This document shows, piece by piece, positions 7,084 to 12,727 of a stretch of DNA of 16,909 nucleotides. Origin of the DNA: Fimbriimonadales bacterium (GTDB lineage: Bacteria > Armatimonadota > Fimbriimonadia > Fimbriimonadales > GBS-DC); assembly GCA_026416655.1 (NCBI GenBank), contig JAOAES010000246.1, positions 1 to 16,909 of the forward strand, written 5' to 3'. The position numbers and the translations under genes are program-made. Numbering within the stretch: the first letter of the stretch is position 1; each line of letters opens with the position of its first letter. The notes beneath the pieces were generated by a model. That model was not told the origin of the DNA. It ran no database searches and saw only the letters and a program-made list of their open reading frames with translations.

Positions 7084-7335
7084 AAGCCGTGGCACGGGCG
7101 TCCTCGCCCGTGCAAACTTTTGCTTGAGCGGAATGCTTACTTGAGCGGGACGCTCAAGCCACGTATGGGTGCGCAAACTTTTGCTTGAGCGGGACGCTCA
7201 AGCCACGTATGGGTTGCGCAAACTTTTGCTTGAGCGGGACGCTCAAGCCACGCATGGGTGCGCAAGCTTTTGCTTGAGCGGGACGCTCAAGCCACGTATG
7301 GGTGCGCAAACTTTTACTTGAGCGGGACGCTCAAA
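7084..7335 (+). repeat. Tandem array of 44-bp hairpin repeats
   Basis: Five near-identical hairpins CTTGAGCG-GGA-CGCTCAAG start at 7140, 7184, 7229, 7273 and 7317, spaced 44, 45, 44 and 44 bp. Each is an 8-9 bp perfect stem with a GGA loop; the last has lost its closing pair. The spacers (CCACGTATGGGTGCGC then AAACTTTTG) are also nearly identical, with single changes such as an extra T in one and CGCATG, CAAGCTT in another. A sixth, decayed copy starts at 7123 (CTTGAGCGGAATGCTTA), 17 bp before the first good one, as if its spacer had been deleted. A different hairpin (7092-7113) opens the array and shares the AAACTTTTG spacer. The unit length is not a multiple of three and I see no coding sense. 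The array fills the 284-bp gap between the symporter operon and rpmA. Confidence 0.93.
7092..7113 (+). repeat. Leading hairpin of the array, different stem, similar loop
   Basis: The arms GCACGGGCG and CGCCCGTGC (9 bp) enclose TCCT. In opposite orientation the array hairpins also present CG-TCC-CG at their apex, so the two hairpin types share an apex but not a stem. It is followed by the same AAACTTTTGC spacer that follows the other units. Confidence 0.7.
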
Positions 7336-7356
7336 CGACTGGAGGAGGCGATTACT

Positions 7357-7614
7357 ATGGCAAGTAAAAAAGGCGTCGGCAGCACGCGGAACGGACGCGA
7401 CAGTAATCCGAAGTTTCTGGGTGTGAAGGCATACGGCGGCGAGTTCGTCCGTGCAGGGAATGTGATTGTACGCCAGCGCGGCACGAAGTTCCACCCTGGG
7501 CGCAACGTCGGGCGTGGCAGCGACGATACGCTGTTCGCGCTGGTGGACGGCTACGTGCAGTTCGAGGGACCGCGCCACCGCCGCCGAGTGAGCGTGAACC
7601 CTGTACAGAACTGA
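7357..7614 (+). CDS. rpmA: 50S ribosomal protein L27
   Basis: The product is 85 residues, full length for bL27, which sits near the peptidyl-transferase centre with its N-terminal tail reaching the P-site tRNA. Signatures are MASKKGVGSTRNGRDSNPK, the glycine-rich YGGEFVRAGNVIVRQRG, KFHPGRNVGRGSDDTLFAL and the basic tail PRHRRRVSV. The start is fixed by GGAGGAGG at 7341-7348. There is no cleavable Firmicutes-type N-terminal extension. In most bacteria rpmA follows rplU (L21), often with obgE nearby; here neither is adjacent and the gene is monocistronic, between a hairpin array and a terminator. Confidence 0.97.
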   Translation: MASKKGVGSTRNGRDSNPKFLGVKAYGGEFVRAGNVIVRQRGTKFHPGRNVGRGSDDTLFALVDGYVQFEGPRHRRRVSVNPVQN

Positions 7615-7619
7615 GAAAA

Positions 7620-7649
7620 GCCCCCTGCCGTATCTGAACAGCAGGGGGC
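7620..7649 (+). terminator. Intrinsic terminator after rpmA
   Basis: A 9-bp perfect stem (GCCCCCTGC / GCAGGGGGC) with a 12-nt loop begins 5 nt after the rpmA stop. It is preceded by GAAAA and followed by ATATTGCTTTA. The T-tract is imperfect on the plus strand and better on the minus strand (TTTTC), so it may work in both directions. Confidence 0.75.
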
Positions 7650-7668
7650 ATATTGCTTTAGCCCCGAC

Positions 7669-8019
7669 ATGGCGCAGTTACCTTTGGCAGAGCGAGCAAT
7701 CGTACCGCCAAGTAAGGTGTTGGACTACTTGCTTTCTGAGACGCATCCCATCGGGAGACATAAAGCACGGATATTTATGCGGTACGGCTTTAGCCGCGAG
7801 AACTGGTGGATTTTGGAAGCAGCTTTGCGCCAACACGCCTTGGACAATCCCGTTGTTCATGCTGAGCCGACCCCTTACGGAACGCGCTATGTAGTAGAGG
7901 GAGCCATCAACACCCCTTCAGGGCGCTCTCTTCTTTTACGCACCGTGTGGTTTAGTGAAAACTTGGCGAACCCCCCACGACTCGTCACTGCCTATCCCCT
8001 GCACAGGCGGTACAATTGA
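7669..8019 (+). CDS. DUF6883 domain-containing protein
   Basis: The product is 116 residues. It has the pattern I associate with DUF6883: an opening like LPLAERAIVPPSKVLDYLL, then THPIGRHKARIFMRYGF, a central WWILEAALRQHA helix, YGTRYVVEG, and a closing WFSENLANPPRLVTAYPL. The conserved GRHKARxF and RLVTAY blocks are present. No signal peptide or membrane helix is seen. There is no clear Shine-Dalgarno before the ATG, which lies just past the rpmA terminator. The DUF4926 gene begins 16 bp downstream, so the two probably form one unit. DUF6883 domains also occur at the ends of some toxin- or phage-related proteins, but the molecular function is unknown to me. Confidence 0.75.
   Translation: MAQLPLAERAIVPPSKVLDYLLSETHPIGRHKARIFMRYGFSRENWWILEAALRQHALDNPVVHAEPTPYGTRYVVEGAINTPSGRSLLLRTVWFSENLANPPRLVTAYPLHRRYN
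8011..8016 (+). promoter_or_regulatory. Possible internal -10 element before the DUF4926 gene
   Basis: CGG-TACAAT lies over the end of the DUF6883 frame, 19 nt before ATG at 8036. It fits the window's GG-TATAAT signature and might add transcription to the second gene. Confidence 0.3.
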
Positions 8020-8035
8020 CGAGGAGGTACCCACC

Positions 8036-8266
8036 ATGTTCGAAGAGCATGAGATAGTCGTTCTCCAAGAGGATCTGCCAGATTTAGGGCTACAGTGTGG
8101 CGATGTCGGTGTCATAGTGATGAAACACAGAGACGGTGAAGCCTACGAGGTGGAGTTTTTGACCCTTCGCGGCGACACAGTTGCCGTAGCAACACTACAG
8201 GCGCAGCAGATACGCCCTGTGCGCGACGGCGAAATTGCTCACGCGCGGGCGCTGGCGAAATACTAA
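8036..8266 (+). CDS. DUF4926 domain-containing protein
   Basis: The product is 76 residues from the ATG at 8036, selected because GAGGAGGT lies 7 nt upstream; the frame is open further back within the previous gene. The sequence is a small all-beta protein with the DUF4926 pattern: EHEIVVLQEDLPDLGLQCGDVG, VIVMKHRDGEAYEVEF, LRGDTVAVATLQAQQIRPV. This resembles an SH3-like barrel with a conserved GDxG turn and YEVEF strand. It is soluble and acidic. It likely works with the DUF6883 protein encoded just upstream. An antitoxin or immunity role is one possibility, not shown. Its TAA stop at 8264-8266 touches the stop of the convergent xylanase gene. Confidence 0.75.
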   Translation: MFEEHEIVVLQEDLPDLGLQCGDVGVIVMKHRDGEAYEVEFLTLRGDTVAVATLQAQQIRPVRDGEIAHARALAKY

Positions 8267-9505
8267 CTACTGGTTCCCACGCCTCGTTCCGCTGAAGCGC
8301 ACGCGCACTTCATTCACGCCGCGCTTCAGCTCAACCCCCTGGGTATGCTCGCCGATGGAGACCCGATAGCTACCCAGGAAGCCTCGAAATCGCGCGATTC
8401 CCTGCGAGTCGGTTATCAGGCTCTGCGTCGGCGTCCACCACTGCTCACGAATGAGTTTCCTGAGGCGTTCATAGGCGGGCTTGGGGCTGAGGTCGTCGCG
8501 CAATAACCCCGCCGGTGCGCCCTGCCACGCATGCGAGTCGGCGAGGTCCCACCAGGTAATCGCTTCAACGGCGGGATGGGAAAACAGCAGGGTGTAGAAC
8601 CGCTCTACGTAGTCCGCTTGACGCTGTTCGCCTTCTGGCGTAGAGCGCCATGGACGCGGCAACTGCCAGCCATGCTGTCCCGAAAGCACCGTGACCTCAG
8701 TGAAATGGAGCGGTTTACCAAATCGCGCGTAGGTCTCGCATACCTCCCACGCTCGCTCCAGCGTCCATTCGCCCGTGTGCATGTGCGACTGTATCCCGAT
8801 GGCGTCGAGGGGCGCGTTGCGCTTGACCAGCTCCTCCGCCAGCTTCTCAAATTCGGGGCTGATATTGTAGTCGTTATAGAGCAGGAACGCTTTCGAGTTC
8901 GCAGCGCGCGCCCACTGCAGAGTTTCGGTGACCACCTTCGTCGCGCCGTCGCGCGCAAGCCACTTGCCGACGCCATTTTCGAACTTGTGCCCCACAGTCG
9001 CCTCGTTGATGACATCCCAACGGTCGATGAGTCCGCGAAACTCGCTCACAATCTCACGAACGCGAGCGCGTAGCAAAGGCTTAACGCCGTCGGGGTCGTT
9101 GGTTGCCCAGCGTGGGTAGACCTCGTGCCAGACCAAAGGGTGTCCTTTAGTGGCGATGCCATGTTGTTTGCACCACTCGGCGATTCGCTTTTGAATATCG
9201 CGTCCCGTCTTGCGTCCCTGTTCCGGTTCATACGCGCCCCAGTAGAATCCCAGCGTTGCGTAGTTCAGCAACTCACGGAACCGCTGCGCGTAGAGGGCGT
9301 GTCGTTCCTCGTTGAACTCGTACAGCGGAAAGATGTTTGCACCAAACAGAAACGCATGGCGGATCATCTCGATCTGCACGGTCTGGTTGGGCAGTGGTTT
9401 GCCCCGCGAGTCGACCACGCGAATCGTGCAATCGGCTTTGCGGTGTCGCTCGATTCGCGCCGCTGCGCCCGCGAGTAGTTCTTCGGCTTTAGGGGCAAGC
9501 TGCAT
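8267..9505 (-). CDS. Glycoside hydrolase family 10 endo-1,4-beta-xylanase
   Basis: The product is 412 residues. GH10 enzymes cleave internal beta-1,4 xylosidic bonds with retention of configuration in a TIM barrel. Visible motifs are KGHPLVWHEVYP (120-131), the acid/base E168 in WDVINE, GIQSHMHTGEW, the nucleophile E270 in HFTEV, and ITWWDLADSHAW (316-327). A short beta-rich N-terminal segment (about 25-55: TIRVVDSRGKPLPNQTVQ) resembles a carboxypeptidase-regulatory-like strand pair, and the last 55 residues (about 357-412) look like another small beta domain. No signal peptide is present, so the enzyme is probably cytoplasmic and acts on imported xylo-oligosaccharides. No Shine-Dalgarno precedes the ATG. 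The gene is divergent from the Uma2-like gene and abuts the DUF4926 stop. Confidence 0.93.
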   Translation of the reverse strand: MQLAPKAEELLAGAAARIERHRKADCTIRVVDSRGKPLPNQTVQIEMIRHAFLFGANIFPLYEFNEERHALYAQRFRELLNYATLGFYWGAYEPEQGRKTGRDIQKRIAEWCKQHGIATKGHPLVWHEVYPRWATNDPDGVKPLLRARVREIVSEFRGLIDRWDVINEATVGHKFENGVGKWLARDGATKVVTETLQWARAANSKAFLLYNDYNISPEFEKLAEELVKRNAPLDAIGIQSHMHTGEWTLERAWEVCETYARFGKPLHFTEVTVLSGQHGWQLPRPWRSTPEGEQRQADYVERFYTLLFSHPAVEAITWWDLADSHAWQGAPAGLLRDDLSPKPAYERLRKLIREQWWTPTQSLITDSQGIARFRGFLGSYRVSIGEHTQGVELKRGVNEVRVRFSGTRRGNQ

Positions 9506-9524
9506 ATGAGCTAATTTAGACGCG

Positions 9525-9545
9525 CAGGGCGGTTTTCCTGCCCTG
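9525..9545. promoter_or_regulatory. Hairpin between the xylanase and Uma2-like genes
   Basis: CAGGGCGG (9525-9532), loop TTTT, then CCTGCCCTG (9537-9545) form an 8-bp stem with one bulged T. It lies 20 nt before the xylanase ATG and just upstream of the Uma2-like -10 box. It could be an operator, or a leader structure on xylanase mRNA if transcription starts at the symmetric -10 region. Confidence 0.4.
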
Positions 9546-9548
9546 TGG

Positions 9549-9554
9549 TATACT
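9549..9554 (+). promoter_or_regulatory. -10 element TATACT for the Uma2-like gene, symmetric
   Basis: GG-TATACT lies 18 nt before ATG at 9573, with AGGGGG at 9561-9566 as ribosome site. The core GTATAC is self-complementary, so the minus strand reads TATACC, a possible divergent -10 for the xylanase gene. Confidence 0.5.
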
Positions 9555-9572
9555 TGTCGCAGGGGGAACCTT

Positions 9573-10439
9573 ATGGCGGTTTCGAAGACGCCTGTTGAAG
9601 TGGAACTGCTCGATGCGAGTCAAGTGTGGCAACTGCATGCGGTTGCGCAGTTGCGGCGGCTGTTGCCGCTCTATGAAGCGACGCGTGACCCGCAGCTCCT
9701 CGACGAGATTCGGCGATGGACTGCCCAGCTACCTGAGGAGGATGGCATCCCGATGGAGAACTTCTGGCACTGCCTGCAGATACACCTGCTTATCGAGCTG
9801 GTCAACAACTACTGGAGAGAGCGCAACGACTACTTCGCTGCGGGGAATGTGTTCGTCTACTTCAGCCCTGACCAAGCGGAGGAGGTTGTGCGCAACCGCT
9901 CTAATGCCTATCGAGGTCCCGATTTCTTTGTCGTAACAGGCATCGACGGCGACAAGCCGCGCAATAACTGGGTCGTGTGGCTGGAAGGGAAGTATCCCGA
10001 TTTGATTATCGAGCTGCTCTCCGACACGACCGCCAGTAACGACAAGGGCAAGAAAAAGGACATCTACCAGGACATTTTCCGCACACGGGAGTATTTCTGG
10101 TACGACGGCGAGCGGGGCGAGTTTGTGGGGCTGGAGCTGCGTGGCGGCGTGTACCAGCCTAAAACGCCCAACGAGCGCGGCTGGTTCTGGAGCGAGGTGC
10201 TGGGCGCGTGGATTGGCGTCCATCGCAGCACCTTTGAGCGACGCACCTTCGACTGGCTACGCCTGTTCGACCCCGAAGGGCGGCTGGTGCTGACTCAGGA
10301 GGAAGAGAAGCGTCTGGCGTTGCAGCGAGCTGAGCAGGCGCAGCAACAGGCAGAACAGGAACGCCTCCTGCGGGAGCAGGCGGAAGCCGAACTGGCGCGC
10401 CTCAGGGCGAAACTGCGCGAGCTGGGAGCGGAAGAGTAA
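9573..10439 (+). CDS. Uma2 family (DUF820) restriction-endonuclease-like protein
   Basis: The product is 288 residues. The Uma2/DUF820 core has a PD-(D/E)xK fold: GPDFFVV with P116-D117, E147 in DLIIELLSDTT, and lysines 158-162 before DIYQDIFRTREYFWYD. The rest of the core is typical (GLELRGGVYQP). It has about 60 extra N-terminal residues and a C-terminal charged coiled coil (about 240-285: EEEKRLALQRAEQAQQQAEQ and so on), a common tail in this family. Uma2 proteins are abundant in cyanobacteria and several other phyla, and are nuclease-fold proteins of unknown biological role, often encoded as scattered single genes. It has its own promoter and ends 3 bp from the convergent marR-type stop. 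Confidence 0.9.
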   Translation: MAVSKTPVEVELLDASQVWQLHAVAQLRRLLPLYEATRDPQLLDEIRRWTAQLPEEDGIPMENFWHCLQIHLLIELVNNYWRERNDYFAAGNVFVYFSPDQAEEVVRNRSNAYRGPDFFVVTGIDGDKPRNNWVVWLEGKYPDLIIELLSDTTASNDKGKKKDIYQDIFRTREYFWYDGERGEFVGLELRGGVYQPKTPNERGWFWSEVLGAWIGVHRSTFERRTFDWLRLFDPEGRLVLTQEEEKRLALQRAEQAQQQAEQERLLREQAEAELARLRAKLRELGAEE

Positions 10440-10442
10440 CGC

Positions 10443-11021
10443 TCAACGGCACACTTCCACCGCGTGCATCTCGACCAGCGGGCAGTTCGGGTCCGCGCTC
10501 AGCCCGCACTGCAGGCAGACATCCATCGCTTTCAGCGTGCCCGACTCGACCCCCGCCCGAATGAACGCGCTCAAGCCGTTGATGAATGCATATCGCTCCG
10601 CTTGATCCATCTGCGCCAGCACGGTAGCAAACCGCTGGCGTCGTTCCTGATCCACCCGCAGAATGATTTCGCGCCCTGCGTCGGTAAGGGTCAATCCCAC
10701 CTGACGCCGGTCGCGGGGGTTCGCCACCCGCCGAATCAGCCCCTTCTTCTCGAGACGATGCACCATGTTCGTCGCCGAGGGGTAGGAGATGTTCAGCCCC
10801 TCCGCCAGATCGCCGACCGTGACGCGCCGATGCGTGTGCAAGTAGCGCAACGCTTGCATCTGCGAGTAAGTGAGGTCCGATTCCGCCAGCTCCTCCAGTA
10901 GCTTCTCACCAATCGAGGTATACATCGCCTGCAGGAATACCTGCGCGACCAGCTCCGCGTGGTTTAGCAGCTCCTCCGTTAGCGCAACGGGCAATTTAAC
11001 GGTTTCCTTCACCAGTCTCAC
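10443..11021 (-). CDS. MarR-family transcriptional regulator with a four-cysteine C-terminal tail
   Basis: The product is 192 residues if translation starts at GTG 11021. A second GTG at 11014-11012, three codons in, has a better-placed AGGTGA and may be the true start. The winged helix-turn-helix spans about 50-120: TYSQMQALRYLHTHRRVTVGD, recognition helix SYPSATNMVHRLEKKGLI, wing NPRDRRQVGLTLTDAGREI. Dimerisation helices flank it. Unusually, the C-terminus ends in MDVCLQCGLSADPNCPLVEM...VCR, a CX2C-X7-C-X10-C pattern (C169, C172, C180, C191) able in principle to bind zinc or an iron-sulphur cluster, or to sense oxidants. The 21-bp palindrome at 11050-11070 in front of it is a candidate autoregulatory operator. 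Confidence 0.88.
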   Translation of the reverse strand: MRLVKETVKLPVALTEELLNHAELVAQVFLQAMYTSIGEKLLEELAESDLTYSQMQALRYLHTHRRVTVGDLAEGLNISYPSATNMVHRLEKKGLIRRVANPRDRRQVGLTLTDAGREIILRVDQERRQRFATVLAQMDQAERYAFINGLSAFIRAGVESGTLKAMDVCLQCGLSADPNCPLVEMHAVEVCR

Positions 11022-11029
11022 CTGTCTTA

Positions 11030-11035
11030 AGGATA
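11030..11035 (-). promoter_or_regulatory. Candidate -10 element for the MarR-type gene
   Basis: The minus strand reads AGG-TATCCT about 9-18 nt before the GTG candidates. It matches four of six consensus bases and the window's GG-prefixed -10 pattern. Its -35 zone overlaps the palindrome at 11050-11070. Confidence 0.35.
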
Positions 11036-11049
11036 CCTCAAAAGTGTAG

Positions 11050-11070
11050 CGTGGCTAAGTAATCGCCACG
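11050..11070. promoter_or_regulatory. Palindrome, candidate MarR operator
   Basis: CGTGGC (11050-11055) and GCCACG (11065-11070) form a perfect inverted repeat around TAAGTAATC. It lies between the divergent MarR-type gene and the secreted-protein gene, 16 bp upstream of the latter's -10 box and over the former's -35 zone. MarR dimers classically bind such palindromes in their own divergent promoter regions, so dual control is likely. The assignment is by position and symmetry only. Confidence 0.5.
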
Positions 11071-11086
11071 TGGGAACAGCAACAGG

Positions 11087-11092
11087 TATACT
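11087..11092 (+). promoter_or_regulatory. -10 element TATACT for the secreted MscS-domain-like gene
   Basis: AGG-TATACT lies 21 nt before ATG at 11114, with GGAAGG (11101-11106) as a modest ribosome site. It lies beside the palindrome at 11050-11070. Confidence 0.5.
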
Positions 11093-11113
11093 AATTGTGT
11101 GGAAGGTTCAGGG

Positions 11114-11494
11114 ATGAAGCGACTGTTGAGTTTCGTTGGCGCTGTGCTGGTAATCGCCGCATTTGCGCAGAGCTATGTAGATATATCCATCGGCGGCAAG
11201 TTCATCATGCGTCTGCGCGCGGGCTACGGCAACTTGAGCGTGGAGGAGCGGGCGCGGATTGTCGAGGAGCGACTGAACGCCTCCCTCGGCGCACGACTGA
11301 CTGAAGAACAGATAACGCTCAAAGAAATAAAAAAGGATCGGCAGTATGAGATTTATATTCGGGGGCAGTTGCTGATTACTGTGACGCCCGCCGACGCCGA
11401 AGCCGCGCAGATGGGCGTCAAGCAGCTGGCGGAACACTGGCTCAAACAGCTGCGTCAGACCCTGCCCGGGCTGAGCGCGCAGCCGCCGCAATAA
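11114..11494 (+). CDS. Secreted small protein resembling a free-standing periplasmic domain of MscS-like channels
   Basis: The product is 126 residues. It has a signal peptide (MKRLLSFVGAVLVIAAFAQ, cleavage near 19) and no further membrane helix. The mature part reads like the extracytoplasmic domain that precedes the channel in many cyanobacterial-type small-conductance mechanosensitive channels: a helix with SVEERARIVEERLNASL, a strand block (QYEIYIRGQLLITVTPADA), then a helix QLAEHWLKQLRQTL. The ERAxxVxxRL, TVTxxDA and LAExWxxxLR blocks are the shared landmarks. Here the domain is encoded alone, with no channel gene in the window. The match is from memory of the pattern and moderately confident. 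Divergent from the MarR-type gene; indoleamine dioxygenase follows after 56 bp, possibly in the same transcript. Confidence 0.6.
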   Translation: MKRLLSFVGAVLVIAAFAQSYVDISIGGKFIMRLRAGYGNLSVEERARIVEERLNASLGARLTEEQITLKEIKKDRQYEIYIRGQLLITVTPADAEAAQMGVKQLAEHWLKQLRQTLPGLSAQPPQ

Positions 11495-11537
11495 ACTTGG
11501 GCTAAACCGATTTGCCAGCGACGGCAATAATCGATTT

Positions 11538-11542
11538 GGAGG
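11538..11542 (+). promoter_or_regulatory. Ribosome binding site deciding the IDO start
   Basis: GGAGG lies 8 nt before ATG at 11551. The frame is open to an earlier ATG at 11512, but that one has no ribosome site. Confidence 0.75.
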
Positions 11543-11550
11543 CTGCAACG

Positions 11551-12726
11551 ATGCAAACGGCTTACGCTGACGAGTTGCGACTGGAAGATTACGAGGTGCA
11601 TCCCGAGCGAGGCTTCCTGCCGGCGGAAGACCCGCTCCCCTATTTAGAGGATCCTTACTACGCGCCGTGGGAACAAATCGCGGCAGACCTGCCGAAGCTG
11701 CTTGTGGCGCGTAAAATCAGGCAGGTCGTGGACGCTATGCCGCGTCTGACCATCGAACGGCTCCAGACCGAGCGTGAACTGCGCCGGGCGATGATGTTGC
11801 TCTCGTATATCGGGCACGCCTATGTGTGGAATGGAGACGCCCCTGCCGAGCGCGTTCCCGCTAACCTTGCCCAGCCCTGGTACGAGGTCAGCCAGCGACT
11901 GGGCAGACCGCCTGTACTGTCCTACGCCTCCTATGCGCTGGACAACTGGCGGCGGTTAGACCCGACTGCGCCCATCGAGCTGGGCAATATCGTGCTGCTG
12001 CAGAACTTTCTGGCGGGACTGGACGAGGAGTGGTTTATTCTGATTCATGTGGACATCGAGGCGAAAGCGGCGCGGGCGATTCGGCAGATTCCGAGCGCGA
12101 TGAGCGCGGCGGCGCGCCGAGATATCTCGACGCTAACCCACGCGCTGCAGGAGGTCGCCGCCGCACTGGAGCAGATGTACGCCGTGTTAGCCCGCATGCC
12201 CGAAGCGTGCGACCCGTACATCTACTATCACCGAGTGCGCCCCTACATTCACGGCTGGAAGAACAACCCCGCCCTACCGAACGGCTTGATTTACGAGGGC
12301 GTGGACGCCTACGGTGGGCAGCCGCAGCAGTTTCGTGGGGAAACGGGCGCGCAAAGCTCGATCATCCCAACGCTGGATGGCTTGCTGGGCGTGCAACACG
12401 CTGACGATCCGCTCAAAACCTACTTGATGGAAATGCGCCTCTATATGCCCCCCGCACACAGGCGGTTTATGGAGGTGGTGGAGACGCGCTCGACTGTGCG
12501 GGATGTGGTGCTGCACAGCGACGATGCCACGCTGCGCGACGCCTACAACGCCTGCGTAGAGAATATCCAGCGGTTCCGCGCTCTGCACCTGGAGTACGCC
12601 GCGAGCTACATCTACAAGCAGCAGGCGAAAGACTCGAAGAACCCGACGAGCGTCGGCACAGGCGGCACGCCGTTTATGAAGTATCTCAAGAAGCACCGCG
12701 ACGAGAGCGGCGCGCACAAAGTGTAG
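11551..12726 (+). CDS. Indoleamine 2,3-dioxygenase family haem protein
   Basis: The product is 391 residues, the usual IDO size. Family blocks: ERGFLPAEDPLP (19-30), QPWYEVSQRLGRPPVLSYAS (108-127), LLQNFLAGLDEEWFILIHVDIE, RPYIHGWKNNPALPNGLIYEG (230-250), QFRGETGAQSS (260-270), MRLYMPPAHRRFMEVVE and GTGGTPFMKYLKKHRDE near the end. H346 in RALHLEYA matches the proximal haem ligand and R230 the substrate carboxylate-binding arginine (R231 of human IDO1). The human F226-F227 pair is replaced by Y225-Y226. The enzyme opens the indole ring of tryptophan with O2 to give N-formylkynurenine; some bacterial members may prefer other indoles. No kynurenine-pathway partner is present in the window. The stop lies one base from the convergent thioesterase stop. 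Confidence 0.93.
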   Translation: MQTAYADELRLEDYEVHPERGFLPAEDPLPYLEDPYYAPWEQIAADLPKLLVARKIRQVVDAMPRLTIERLQTERELRRAMMLLSYIGHAYVWNGDAPAERVPANLAQPWYEVSQRLGRPPVLSYASYALDNWRRLDPTAPIELGNIVLLQNFLAGLDEEWFILIHVDIEAKAARAIRQIPSAMSAAARRDISTLTHALQEVAAALEQMYAVLARMPEACDPYIYYHRVRPYIHGWKNNPALPNGLIYEGVDAYGGQPQQFRGETGAQSSIIPTLDGLLGVQHADDPLKTYLMEMRLYMPPAHRRFMEVVETRSTVRDVVLHSDDATLRDAYNACVENIQRFRALHLEYAASYIYKQQAKDSKNPTSVGTGGTPFMKYLKKHRDESGAHKV

Positions 12727-12727
12727 G

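Noticed and set aside
7123..7335. Repeat array as a CRISPR
   Set aside because: Whole 44-bp units repeat, including what would be the spacers, and there is no cas gene. It is a tandem hairpin array.
7258..7356. 33-codon N-terminal extension of L27 through the repeats
   Set aside because: It is repeat-derived sequence, and GGAGGAGG and family length place the start at 7357.
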